From: Saturnia japonica
Taxonomy: Eukaryota; Arthropoda; Insecta; Lepidoptera; Saturniidae
Reading direction: 5' to 3'
Length of the DNA stretch: 64,000 nucleotides
NCBI GenBank assembly: GCA_033032175.1
Contig: CM065304.1
Coordinates: 12,710,001-12,774,000 of the forward strand
Shown here: one piece after another, positions 10,871 through 21,640 of the stretch
Layout of the letters: the number at the start of each line of letters is the position of its first letter
Position numbering within the stretch: position 1 is the first letter of the stretch
Notes under the pieces: model-generated
Told to the model about the DNA's origin: nothing
Databases searched by the model: none
The model's input: only the letters and a program-made list of their open reading frames with translations
Program-made: the position numbers and the translations under genes

Positions 10871-12769
10871 AGAAAAACGAATTAGCAGTATCCACTACCG
10901 TGTGCGCCTCACGTATTGCATTAAAGTGCACTCGTACTAAAATACTGTATAGGCTATTTCAATATACTTACTTAATTTACAGTACAGAACTAATGGTGAG
11001 CTGGCGTTGCTTCAAGCTAAGATGTTTCATATATAATAAAATAAAATTCTATCTTTTGTTCCTATCAATCAGTTAAGAAATATGATTTCCATAAAGTTTG
11101 ATACAAATAATATATGTACGTTGTGTCTCTAGTACCTCTACTTGTAGGTACGTATTGATTCAATGTACTTTAGTAAGTAGATCAAGTATGACAACATCAA
11201 ATGCATTTTTATTTAACATAGTTTTTACATAATAAATGAGCTGTATTTTTTAGGACTTATGTTATAGGTTGTACTGCATACAGCGACCAAATATTATGTA
11301 TTTCAAAGATAAAATATTCATGTAATTTCATTATTGTTTTTAATACATTAACTCTCGTCTCATTACTTATTTCACAAATAAATTAATTGAATCTCTAATA
11401 AAATAATGTATTATAAATATAATAATTAACCCTACCTACGTGGTATAATGAATTATCAATTTTAAATTAGTAGATTGAGTGCCATATGTTTTTCATCTTT
11501 ATTACAGTAATGTACTTAATATATAAAATCAATAAATGTTCAACTTATTTTTGTGTAATTTAAATCTTATGTATCGATTCAAGGCAAAACCTCAAATAAA
11601 TTATATTATCGATTGTCTCTTAATGCAAACTTAATAAAATAATTATTTACTTATTTATAAAAACTTTAGACGTAATTATTAAGGCTAATACATATACTTA
11701 ATTTAAATTACTTACAAGAAGGAAATTAGAAAATTATGTTTCTCTAATTTTATGACCACGTTAATGTTTTTAAACCTGATAATTTTTTCTTCTATCGTGT
11801 CAATCACATCTAAAAAGATTGGTCCAAGTTATCTCCAATTGTATAATGAGAGATAAGACTGGATAATGTTTTTTTTAATTGAAGGACAGCTTATCGATCG
11901 ACATGTGTTCGAATCTCTTCAGCGAGCAATTCAGCGCCACCTTGAGCTAAATCATCACTTTACATTCGATAAGATTGTGACCAAACACTAATCCTATATA
12001 GAACTTTGAGTCTCATTTCATGAACTTCCCTTTCGCTTTTTCACTATAATATGAATTTTTTTTACGCAAGTTGGACATTTTTTAGTATAATTTAATTAGT
12101 CTTGATTTATAATTGATTGTATGAAATGACTGATAAAATAATTAATGATATAAATTGTGTTCTTTTGGTTATTATTTGTACGTTTTAGTTATTTTACCTA
12201 TATAACGTATTACATTAAAATATATAATTAATTGGATTTTGTCATTTTGGTTTTAATTTCTACCCTATCATTACTTAAATACCTAACTCAGTCATAATAG
12301 TACGTTTTAGTTTATACACTTTTGCTATTGGGGTTTAGTTGGTTAAATATTCAGCATTTCCATACAGTCGTGCCGATAATTTAAACTTCCATAGATAGTG
12401 GCTGATTTGCCGAAAGTTGATCAGTGCAACTCAAAAGCTTTATGCTATAAGCAATAAAACGCCTTAATGCAGTATCTAAAGTCTCCAAATTTATATCTCA
12501 ATACTAATTAAATAATATTGTACCACTGTAAGCAAAAAAAATAAGTCTCTGTATTGTTGTATCTTGTTACTAGGTGTGATGTTCCCGTATTTACAGCTTT
12601 CCAGATTATTTTACGTTAATGGTTACTGCTTCATAGAGTTTATAAAGTAACAGTTATATACCTATTTCAGGCTATATTTAGTTATACATATATTTCTATA
12701 ACAGGCAAACAGTATAATCAAGCTATAACATTAACCTTAATGAATTTAATCGACACCAAATAAACATTT
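10871..12769. other. AT-rich intergenic DNA
   Basis: Nothing recognised. Short TA-rich tracts only. Confidence 0.45.
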
Positions 12770-13352
12770 ATACCTTACATAAACGCTATGGTATCCAAAG
12801 CTTCAATAATGTTGGGTTTTGTAATAAAAACTGTACAGCTTTTAAAAGTCAGACTACAAAAATTACACTATTTAATACTTTCATAATAAACATTTTTGCA
12901 TATGGTAGCGTAGTATGGACCCCCTTGTATAAAAATCACCAAATACAAATTGAAAGACTCCAGAATAGGTTTCTGCGTCTCTTAACATACGCATCGAATA
13001 GGAGTAAATAAAAATTATCCTACCAGGATAACGCATATTATTTTAAGATGAAATCTCTAATTACTCGCAGACAATTAAACGACTTGGCGTTCTTGTACAA
13101 AATTTTGCATAGTATAATTGACTGTCCCCGTCTTTTACAAAAAAAAAGTACATTAATGCACCGCGAAGATATCCTATGTACCCTATTAACTTACTCAAGA
13201 CAGCAGCTATAAGAACTAATACAGGGTTTATTTCACCAGTGTGTAGGTTGTCCAGGTTATATAATAATTTAGGAAATACAGTAGACTTGTTTGGAGAATC
13301 ATTGAGAAATTTCAAAGAAAATGCTTTGGTGTTGTTGAGGGATGTGCAATAG
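12770..13352 (+). pseudogene. CR1/Jockey-group LINE, RT C-terminal relic
   Basis: The plus-strand translation gives the post-RT domain of a non-LTR element: a GSVVWTPLYKNH-type block near 12905, then QIERLQNRFLRLLTYAS, a RRQLNDLAFLYKILHS block near 13065 and a DLFGESLRNFKENAL-like end near 13290. Several stops and frameshifts interrupt it (for example TAA just after 13005). The same protein region is better kept in the minus-strand LINE at 26812-28445. The minus-strand open frame here is a shadow. Confidence 0.65.
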
Positions 13353-13789
13353 AAATTGATTTTGATTTGTTTTATTTTGTTTTATTATTGTTATAATTTT
13401 CTATGCTTTAATTTTATTTTTTTAGATGTTTCTCAATTCTTTAATATGAATTTTATACCTGATCCTTGGTTTTTGTCAATGATCGCACAATTTCTTGTTT
13501 TTATAGGTTATTTCTGTTTATTTCTGTTAGTAGGTATATTTTTATTATTCTTTTGTAATTTCTAACTACAATACTATAGTGCATGCTGTGGCAGCCTTCA
13601 AATGCTGTGTAATATTAACGCAAATACAATGTTCTACAAAAATATTGGTCCTTATCTAGTATATCTAAAAAAACCTACCTACCTACCTATGCCACAAAAG
13701 CCACGATAAGCCTTTTTTTTAAAGATTTGTTGATAATTAAAAAATATTTCTAAGCATTATTTTTGTACATGACATATATATCTTTACGA
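13353..13789. other. T-rich stretch, no gene called
   Basis: A 69-codon plus-strand frame at 13356-13565 is almost all Phe, Leu and Ile because the DNA is T-rich. I take it as composition, not a membrane protein. Confidence 0.4.
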
Positions 13790-14002
13790 ACAAAAGTTAC
13801 TTTATCATAAAGACGATTTTATGAAGTTAAATTTTGCTATTGACAGTATGTTATTTGGACCCATCGTTTAGGAGATAATGAAAAATTAAAATAATTTGTA
13901 CTTACGGGAAAAACAATTATAATAGGCTACAAGGGTGCGTTGGCGGCGGCGTGGTATTTGACGGATAAAAATAATACGGGTGAAACCGTAGGGTACAGTT
14001 AG
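13790..14002 (+). mobile_element. 5'-truncated Helitron copy
   Basis: Shares its last 210 bp with the complete copy at 55706-56214 (ATAAAGAC.ATTTTATGAAG, GGTGCGTTGGCGGC, GGTGAAACCGT) and ends GGTACAGTTAG (CTAG changed to TTAG) before T. Confidence 0.65.
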
Positions 14003-14436
14003 TAATACAATATACGAAGTGGTATCGTATTCCTATCTCGTTCTAGCACAAGCGTAGTTTTCGAGAATCTATGGACAAACTACAACAATAATTATTAGCG
14101 ATGGTACACTGAAACGTCTACGTTTAGCAACTATACTCGTATAATATATAAGTATATAAACGGTCATTCCCTCAATTAATAACAAATTACGCTCAGTTAA
14201 CATTGTTAACCGATGCCTTCATACAATGGTCATTTATTTTACAAGTGTACATAACATTTAGTAATACACTGAGTCTGTTCTGAATTAATAGTTGTCATTT
14301 ACAGTGTGCTTATGTAACTACGGTATTAAATGCGTTAAATGACGTGTAGTGCATATTATTCTTATACGAAATTTTTTTGGAGATTTCTCTCTCCTTGAGG
14401 AAGCTCGACCGGTGAAATACCTCCACTCTACAGATA
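14003..14436. other. No recognised feature
   Basis: Mixed sequence without coding or repeat signals that I can support. Confidence 0.4.
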
Positions 14437-14990
14437 TAAGATCGCAGCCAAACATCCTAGTATAGATACCGAAAAAACACAAGGATCATCCCCTTGAACT
14501 CTTCGGTAATCCGATCCCCTGGGTAAAGGAGACCAAATATCTAGGTGTAACCCTAGATAGTAGACTCTCCTTTATACGCCACATCACTCTGGTTAGGAAA
14601 AGGGCCGCCTGGACCCTCGCCCGATTGCATCCTCTGTTATGTGCTGCAAGCAAAATGTCCACAAGACACAAGCTTACGCTCTACAAGATGTGTATCCGAC
14701 CGATTATGACATATAGCTGCGTTGTGTTCGCACATATGTCAAGGCTAACATCCTAGTATAGTGTTCCTATGGTTAGTAAGGTTTCCAGAGCGCCTTGGGG
14801 TTCCAGGAGGGTTCAAAGTCGGTAACGCTATGTTTATGTTATACTACCGATCTTAAAAATTTCATTTTTCCTAAGATCACGTAAGTCTGGGATGACTGGG
14901 ATCTTGGAATATATGGTATTACAAGCGTCCATGGGTAATAACGTTAACCGCATACCATCAGGCGGGCTGTACGCTTGTTTTCTACCTGAG
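14437..14990 (+). mobile_element. SINE copy split by a LINE fragment
   Basis: The SINE head (AAGATCGCAGCCAAACATCC) lies at 14437-14465 and the rest resumes at 14747, running through GTTCAAAGTCGGTAACGC and ending in CATCAGGCGGGCTGTACGCT and TGTTTTCTACC. The interruption is a Jockey-like fragment flanked by a 15-bp duplication of SINE sequence. A further 85 bp not present in the copy at 8158 sits at about 14831-14916. Confidence 0.7.
14466..14746 (+). pseudogene. Jockey-like LINE fragment inserted in a SINE
   Basis: One frame reads without stops as the region after the RT catalytic core of Jockey-type elements: PWVKETKYLGVTLDSRLSF, then RKRAAWTLARLHPLLCA and YKMCIRPIMTYSCVVFAH. It lacks the start of ORF2, its end and any poly(A). 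AACATCCTAGTATAG occurs on both sides (14451-14465 and 14747-14761). Confidence 0.7.
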
Positions 14991-15974
14991 GTGTTTAAAA
15001 AAATATAACTCGAAAATATATTCTTTGTAATTTTCATATAAAGTAAATCTATGTAAATATATATAAAAGGAAACCGTGACTGCCTAACCGATCTATCAAT
15101 ACATAGCTCAAACCACCGAACGGATTAGGCTAAAATTTGATATTCTTATAGTAATTATGACGCAAGCATTCGCTAAGAACGGAGTTCTGAAAATTCAACC
15201 TCTAAAGGTGTAAGTAATAGTGGGTTCAAAATTTGTATGGAAAATCATACCATTTTACAACAGATGGCGTGGTAATTGATTAATTTTCAAAACAACGGGA
15301 GCGAAGTCCCGGGCTAAAGTTATTAAAAAGTAAAACAAAGTAAAAATGATTATGCATGATTACTTGCCACCATTGTGGTATAAACACATATCCACGTATC
15401 CACATGCACTCAAAATGATTATGTAGACATTATTGTTATTCAAAAAGCATGCAACAATAATTATAGTTGATATAATAAGGTACATATATAGATGAACAAC
15501 GGCGTTATTGCTTTCTTCTTTTCTTCTTGAATCAATCTCAGATACTCATAAAAATGGGAATAGTTTAAATAATGAAACCATATAGAGTAAATTGAATTTT
15601 TTCTTTAATATAACTCAAATATTCTAGTATAATACATTCATATTCAATTTTTGTATCATTTAAGTGACCCTGATCATACAATTGTCAACACTAAATCATG
15701 TTCGTCTGCGTAACATCCGAGTATCTTACAATGTATGAACGAGTCAGATCGTGATCTTTTAATAAACAACTATTGCCATGTAATAACATATTATGTAGAG
15801 ATCGTCACGCTCCGAGGTTATGCTGTCGAGGAATACAATGTGCTAAACACCTTTTGTCTCATTACCTGTGATATTTCGTTTTTTATTTATTAGAAACACT
15901 ATCAGCCTTATGTTTAAAATCGGTCATTAGCTGTAGTTACTGCTCTAATAATCTTGTTAGTGCATGTAATACTT
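14991..15974. other. AT-rich DNA with a Helitron-like scrap
   Basis: At about 15055-15320 the phrases CCGTGACTGCCTAACCGAT and GGAGCGAAGTCCCGGGCTAA resemble the two ends of another short lepidopteran repeat. Boundaries are not clear. The rest is unrecognised. Confidence 0.35.
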
Positions 15975-16060
15975 GCGATATTGCAAGCGTCTATTCTACA
16001 GGCCCTAGTGAACGCTTACTATCAGACGACCCGCACGCTTGTTTGCCACCGACGTGGTAT
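15975..16060 (+). mobile_element. 3' part of a SINE
   Basis: Carries the family's tail: GATATTGCAAGCGTC, then ACCCGCACGCTTGTTTGCCA. Immediately followed by the start of a Helitron at 16066. Confidence 0.65.
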
Positions 16061-16065
16061 AAAAA

Positions 16066-16265
16066 TCTATACAATTAATAAAATTGAAGTATCTGTTTGT
16101 AATGTCAAAATAACAACTTTTTACTAAATGAAAATGAAAGAAAGTATATACGGTACTTATAACAAAATAGCATTTTTTTATATTTTGACGGGACTTTCAC
16201 TGGAAGATAGCTTATGATATAAGGAGAAGCTTAGGCTACATTTATTCTAGAAAATAATTACATAT
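16066..16265 (+). mobile_element. 3'-truncated Helitron copy
   Basis: Starts TCTATACAATTAATAAAATT after an A and follows the family consensus to about 16265 (GACGGGACTTTCACTGG, GCTTAGGCTACATTTATT), then homology stops. Confidence 0.7.
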
Positions 16266-16887
16266 TTTAATTGGAATTCTCGGAGATCGTTAGATAAATG
16301 AAAATAAATAAAAATTATCAAAAATACATATTTCTACGATAATTACTTCCAATAATCTAGAACTAAAACAGTTAAAGCTTCGTGGCTTCGTTCTGGATAA
16401 ATCGAAAAAACTGCTACGAAATAAATCTGCTGGAAAAAAAATCGGTGAACTGAGTGCATCTATATATATATATATATATATGATGCTTATCATATCCTTT
16501 ATCGGAAGAAGCCAGGATGCTGTTTAGACTGGTACAAATATGAGTAGGTATAAATAGAAGGCAAAGATATTATGTTATGCGTGTATTCTACATAAATATG
16601 TATGATTAAAAATAGGGGTGGCATGGTCGCTTTGTGACCAAATCCTATTATAATATAGTACAATAATAAAGTAAAATATAATAATAATATAGTGATCAGT
16701 AAAAATTATGATATTATTAATTAAATCTGAAATAGATACATAGCCATTAAGATTCAAAACTGTTTATTGTGAATTCTCAACTTGCAGTATTTTTAATTTT
16801 TATTATGAAGTTTAAGATTGCTTTTCTTTTATTTGTTGACTATTATTTCTTCTTGAAAAAGAGGTCAGTCGATGAATCCAACTCGGT
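16266..16887. other. AT-rich DNA with a TA microsatellite
   Basis: A (TA)n tract lies at 16460-16481. No coding sequence recognised. Confidence 0.45.
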
Positions 16888-17388
16888 TGGGCAGCGTTCG
16901 GGAAACTGTGCGACGGCTTCTCGTCCAAAATACCTCAGTGCCTCAAGACGAAAGTCTTTGACCAATGTGTGTTGCCAGTGATGACATATGGCACAGAGAC
17001 GTGGTCGCTCACTGTGGGCCTCATAAGAAAGCTCAAGGTCGCTCAGCGAGCTATGGAGATGGCTATGCTTGGTGTTTCTCTACGAGATCGAATCAGAAAT
17101 GAGGAGATCCGTAGACAAACTAAGGTCACCGACATAGCCAAAAGGATTAGTAAGTTGAAGTGGCAGTGGGCGGGGAACATAGATCGGAGAACTGACGGCC
17201 GTTGGGGCAGAAAGGTTCTCGAGTGGAGACCACGCACCGGAAAGCGCAGCGTAGGACGGCCCCCCACTAGATGAAAAGACGACCTAATAAAGGTCGCTGG
17301 GAGCCGTTGGATGCAGGCCGCACAAGATCGGTCGCTCTGGAGATCTATGGGGGAGGCCTATGTTCAGCAGTGGGCATCCTGCGGCTGA
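16888..17388 (+). pseudogene. RTE-type LINE, C-terminal end of ORF2
   Basis: A single frame reads from TGG at 16888 to TGA at 17386. It contains the typical end of lepidopteran RTE polymerases: LPVMTYGTETWSLT, QRAMEMAMLGVSLRDR, IRNEEIR, KWQWAGNI and GRPPTRW. One in-frame TGA at 17272-17274 replaces the expected Trp after PPTR, and the frame continues past it without further breaks. The 3' end runs into GATGATT repeats, as in RTE elements. The element is 5' truncated. The minus-strand frame at 17043-17267 is a shadow. Confidence 0.85.
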
Positions 17389-17444
17389 AATGATGATTAT
17401 TTCTTCTATAGAATATATAATTTATATTTTTATCGAACCCTATC

Positions 17445-17600
17445 CATTCAGCTATCAAATCAGGAGAGCCACTGATGAGATATAGCTACTCGAGCATACA
17501 GCATCTCGGCGTCATGCGAACAACCTATTTTAAGGTATTGTTTAAAAACTTTAAAGGACTCAATTTCATATCAATATTTTAAAAGGATATATCGATAGCT
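17445..17600 (+). repeat. Degenerate copy of the exon candidate at 17612
   Basis: AGGAGAGCCACTGATGAGATA and later ATTTTAAGGTATT..TTTAAA phrases line up with 17636-17780. The copy has stops in all frames, so it looks like a decayed duplicate of the next feature. Confidence 0.45.
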
Positions 17601-17611
17601 TTACCTTATAG

Positions 17612-17870
17612 TACTTGTACTCTATCCTTGAAATCTGGAGAGCCGCTGATGAGATAGCACTACTAGGTTCGTACAACAACTTGACATCATCTGAACAAGT
17701 TATTTTAAGATATTATATTATTATTAAAAATTTAAGAGAATCTCAATTGCGTAGCGAATATTTAAAAAGGACATATGGATACTTTGCTTATTCATTCTTA
17801 TCATGTGATGCGAACAAAGACATACGTATTTGTCAATTGGCAGTGGCCCACGCTATTAAACGGTACAAGG
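17612..17870 (+). CDS. Candidate internal exon, family not recognised
   Basis: An open frame of 86 codons follows a possible acceptor (TTTACCTTATAG, exon from 17612) and ends before a possible donor (CAAG then GTAAAT at 17871). The peptide starts LYSILEIWRAADEIALLGSY and contains SSEQVILRYY and ICQLAVAHAIKRY. There is no ATG near the start, so it can only be an internal exon or part of a transposon gene. A degenerate second copy precedes it at 17445-17600. I cannot name a family. Confidence 0.3.
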
Positions 17871-17884
17871 TAAATAAACATTAA

Positions 17885-18659
17885 TGTCACTGAGTTAAAA
17901 TCAAGAAATGACCTCTGACGCTGCCCTCATACCAATATGGTCATTAGTATCAATCATTACAATCCATTATAAGTGACGTAAGCAAATACTTGAATATATT
18001 TATTACGAAATTTTATCGTAAACCACATCATAATAAAGTACAAGTATAAGTATAAGTATACGTGTATGTAGGTATACATAGATATATAATACATTCTACC
18101 AAATAATAATACCAATGAAAAAAAATTTTACACATTTAGAAATATTTAATCCTTTCTCTACACAAAGCACTGACATACCATGTTATTGGTAAAATTACAT
18201 GCCGGCGACAAATAATTATTATATTTATATATCTAAGCAATTTTTAAGTAGTATGGTAATGGTCCTATATATACTAATACTAATGCTATTTAAACTTTAC
18301 ACTAATAGTCGTAAAGGATGTGGTAAAAAGTAGGTAGTAGTAAGTATGGTAGTCATAAAAAAAATTTACATAGCACATAGTACATAATACATATGGATAA
18401 TAAATTCAGAAGTTCTAGAATTAAGAGTCGACAGGTTTTAATATACACCAATGGTATTGATAGAAAAGCACAATTTAAATTGTTTATTTTTTTTTACAAC
18501 TTCTATAAGTACTTCGACTTCTATATTATTGACTGGGGCGTAGCTACCGCCGTATCAGCCGTATCAATGATACGGGGCACCCGGACTACGGAGACCCCGA
18601 ACATGTGTAAAAAAAAATTCGTAAAATGTTATCTATAATCTCACTTAAACTCTTAGGTC
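17885..18659. other. AT-rich DNA, no feature supported
   Basis: The 81-codon frame at 18393-18638 shows no domain-like content. Near 18540-18600 GC content rises towards the LINE island that follows. Confidence 0.4.
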
Positions 18660-18795
18660 ATACTTCCCGGCAAAAAAAACAAATCTTATAATACAATATC
18701 ATACATGGATTTATTCTCATACATGATCATGAACCCAATCTGCTGCCCGCTGAGTTTGGGTAGTACATACCAGCGAGGCGTTGAACCAAGAGCTT

Positions 18796-18810
18796 TTCCA
18801 GGAGCTTCCC
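18796..18810. repeat. Target-site duplication, left copy
   Basis: TTCCAGGAGCTTCCC, identical to 20757-20771. On the minus strand it encodes GKLLE of the older RT, so deleting one copy plus the insert makes the RT frame read through. Confidence 0.85.
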
Positions 18811-20756
18811 TTTTTTTTACGTGGGGAAACCCGTCATGGGTACACACCCACCCGGGGGGACGAGTGGTTATGTGAGACTCCTACTCACTAAAACTCCACG
18901 GTGTACCATCCGCCACCATAGCGGGACGCCACGGGAAATGCGGTTGCAATCTGCCGCGTCGCCCCGGCGGCTAGCCCCAATCGGGCCCCGGCGTTAAAGA
19001 GAGACAGTCTGGTACAACCCCCTACTGTCTCCCAGACGGCTGAACCAGTGCAATGGGAAGACGGGCCCCTCGACCCATCTCCCCTTGATCCAGCAAGGAC
19101 AGAGGAAGGAGGCGAAGAGCGCCCCCCTTTCTACCCATCGTCTACGCATCTCCTACGGTGCTTCGTTCGTAGGTGGTGGTGCCCTCTTTTTTATGGGTGG
19201 TCTACACTTGGCGCCACCCATGTAGTGGTCCGCCGGCCTCTCGGCGTCGGCACACAAGGCACAGTGCAGCTTCTTAGCTACACACTGCAGTGCCTTGTGG
19301 CCTGGCTCCCCATACCGGAAGCACAAAGCTCCCCTATCCCCCTCTGACTTGCAAGTGGGCCGGGAATGAACCACGTCCAGACACTTATAACACCTAAGTG
19401 GCCCCCTTCCAACAAGCGAACACGAGCAGAGCTCCAGTCCACGAGAAAGCGACCAGATTCCAACAGAGCTTTAGCTGCGGCGACTGGGATCGACAGGTGG
19501 ATCGCTCCACTGCCCCTCCCATAGGAGCGTATTTCGCTCACCCTAATAAGGGATGGCTTACACCCGCTTTTCGCCGCAGCCACAGCGACAACGTCTGTCT
19601 CCGTCACAGTTTCATCGAGCCCTAAGACTCGGAAACTCGCTCGCTTCACCGGTATGGCCACAGTGGCCACATCCGCCAACGCCTCCCTGAGCTTTCGGGC
19701 TAACACATCGACCTGCTCCGGACCACGGGAGCCCGGAATCCCTATGATTCGAGACCCCGTGGCCGCGGGGCGAAGAGACAAGTTCTCAATGCCAAGTTCG
19801 GCTACCGCAGCCCGGCTCACCCTCATGAGAGCAGCCTTGTAGGTCACTCCACCCTCCACCACCTCAGGCCGCAGTGTAACAATCTCCGCAGCCGATCGCG
19901 GCGTCGAAGGGAGCTTCCTCTTGGGTTTACCCCCAGGCGCCTTCCTCTTGTTGGAAGGTGAGGCCTTTGCCGCAGCAGCCGAAGGCACCGCAGCTGGTGC
20001 CTTATTGTTTCTGCGCCTACAGCGGCGAGCCACAGTCTTCCAGCCCTCTGCGTCAGGTGCCACAGAAGCCGGAGTAGAAGCAGCTGCCAGGGCCGGAGGC
20101 GTGGCCCATTCCATCCCCAAGGGGTGCTCAGCCGTCTTTGAGCTCTCAAGAGGCACGAATTACAGGTCGCCTAACACGCCTGGACGCTGCCGAACCCAAA
20201 ACAGACTTCTTGTCCGCAGCTAGCGGCGGGCGGACCACAGGGGCAGGAAGGAGACGGTCCTCCAGGCCGTCTATGTGGGCGGCGACTACCTCCCCAAAGG
20301 AAAGCCGGAGAGTCCGCTCCAACCTATCTATGCGAGCCTCCATGTGGGCCTCCATCTCCAGCATACACGGAGGCACCTCTATCCCCCGACTGGGAGGCTC
20401 CCTTGATTTCTGTGGTTCCGGCGAGGGAGGCAATACCTCTGACTGGCCAAGCAGAGAATCCAGTTTTGCCTTAAGCTCCGCAAGTTTGTCGCGGAGCTTA
20501 CGCGTCTCACGTCGCAGGATCAGGGTTTCCTTTTCCACTGTTCGCACGAGTGCTTTTGAGGTAATTTCTTGTAGCGTTTTGGCAGCATCCTTCAATTCTT
20601 TGATAAAAGTAACCTTGAGGTTGCCACTCCTCTTGCAGACCTCAAGAATATTGGTGACTTTTACCGCCGCTAAAGCCCTCAGCCTCTCCGGGTCGAGGGT
20701 CTCAATATGCTCCGGGAATCCCTCAGTGTCAACTCCAAGTAGGACATCACTGCTGC
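18811..20756 (-). mobile_element. ORF1-only R1-clade LINE copy with 15-bp TSD
   Basis: A retroposed copy on the minus strand, with its A-tail at 18811-18818. It is flanked by TTCCAGGAGCTTCCC at 18796-18810 and 20757-20771. It contains a gag-like ORF1 and an untranslated tail (GGATGGTACACCGTGGAGTT, then GTACCCATGACGGGTTTCCC) but no endonuclease or RT of its own. It may be an internally deleted copy made before or after insertion, or a half-LINE lineage. Confidence 0.75.
19153..20756 (-). pseudogene. R1-clade LINE ORF1 (gag-like), frameshifted
   Basis: Three overlapping frames make up one ORF1: 20756-20146 (coiled-coil-like charged segment KETLILRRETRKLRDKLAEL), 20156-19278 (Ala and Arg-rich segment then the domain with ELGIENLSLRPAATGSRIIG and SIPVAAAKALLESGRFLVDW), and 19400-19153 (zinc knuckles). 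Frameshifts fall near 20150-20180 and near 19380-19400. Knuckle 1 is intact (CYKCLDVVHSRPTC). Knuckle 2 reads CFRYGEPGHKALQC, with Tyr for the second Cys. Knuckle 3 is CALC...H...C. ORF1 proteins of R1-clade elements bind their RNA and bring it to the target. The plus-strand frames here are shadows. Confidence 0.75.
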
Positions 20757-20771
20757 TTCCAGGAGCTTCCC
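20757..20771. repeat. Target-site duplication, right copy
   Basis: TTCCAGGAGCTTCCC, the upstream (minus-strand 5') copy of the 15-bp duplication that flanks the ORF1-only LINE. Confidence 0.85.
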
Positions 20772-21640
20772 TAACACGGGTAACGGGTCTAACAATGGCT
20801 ATGTCTATTTACCCTATGGTGGTAAGACAGGGTTTGTATAGTTCTCCCTTCCTGGCTTCCTAAGAATGCACACAGTTGCTGCCTTCCAGGATTGAGGGAA
20901 GTAGTTCAGCACAAGGCACTTGTTAGCAATTGCCTGAAACAGACCCACTCCCTACTCTCGGGGTCACCTGGTCACAGATTGCCTTGCAGGAGAGATGTTT
21001 GAATACAGCTGACTCGAGATCATCGATGTCGGACACTTCCTCCACTTTGCAAGCTTTCAAACCATTCTTGGACAGTTTCTCCTATAGAGCTGATGAGAAC
21101 TCCGACCATACCACCTTATTTGTGTTATAGATTCGGATTTTCGCAGGCCTGTGGCTTTAAGGGGCCAACTTCCCATCAACTCGAATAGAGAAGATGATAG
21201 CGTTATGGTCAGACGTTATTAGATTACTCATCAAGTTTACAATCATTGATCCTGCTAAGAAGAGTGGGACTGCAGATTGTTACGTCTACAATGCTCGTAC
21301 ATAAGCTAACGACCTGACGACCTAAAAAGTGGACTTTTTCTCCACATTGAGTATCTCGAGCCTCGACGCATCCAAAAAGAAACAGTAAGTCTCTCCCCGA
21401 TGGTCGCAGGTACGACTACTCCACCACAAGCTCTTGGCATTTACGTTGCCGCCCACCTCCAGGTTCTGCGCACCCAATTTGGCGCAGAAACCCTCAAGTC
21501 TTCCAATGTACGGCTTGATGGGCTCAATTGACTCGAAGTAGACGGAGGTCATCCCCAGCGATGGATTGCCCACTTACAGGATCTCGGCGGCGATATTGTT
21601 ATCGATAATCTGAGGATTGACGGTTACCTTTCACCATAAA

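Larger units (their letters stand above)
18660..21640 (-). pseudogene. Older R1-clade LINE, ORF2 (endonuclease and RT) relic
   Basis: Minus-strand reading gives, in order, an R1-type apurinic-like endonuclease block (SVYFESIEPIKPYIGRLEGF, NAKSLWWSSRTCDHRGE, LEILNVE at 21322-21573; ITSDHNAIIFSIRVDGKLAP near 21180), then RT entry sequence (LNYFPQSWKAATVCILRKPG at 20840-20930). The RT continues as LPVLGKLLEKLLVQRLA and then VLPKLSG, but is split at the codons for GKLLE by a 1946-bp younger element (18811-20756). Many stops and frameshifts mark it as old. The GC-rich island contrasts with the AT-rich flanks. Confidence 0.8.

Noticed and set aside
11880..11940. tRNA gene B-box (TTCGAATC)
   Set aside because: No cloverleaf, A-box or acceptor stem could be formed around it.
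13356..13565. Small membrane protein
   Set aside because: The hydrophobic run is what T-rich DNA gives by chance. It has no splice or promoter context and directly follows a LINE relic.
20138..20863. 241-codon plus-strand ORF, the longest on that strand
   Set aside because: It is the antisense shadow of GC-rich LINE ORF1; the minus-strand reading has coiled-coil and zinc-knuckle features.
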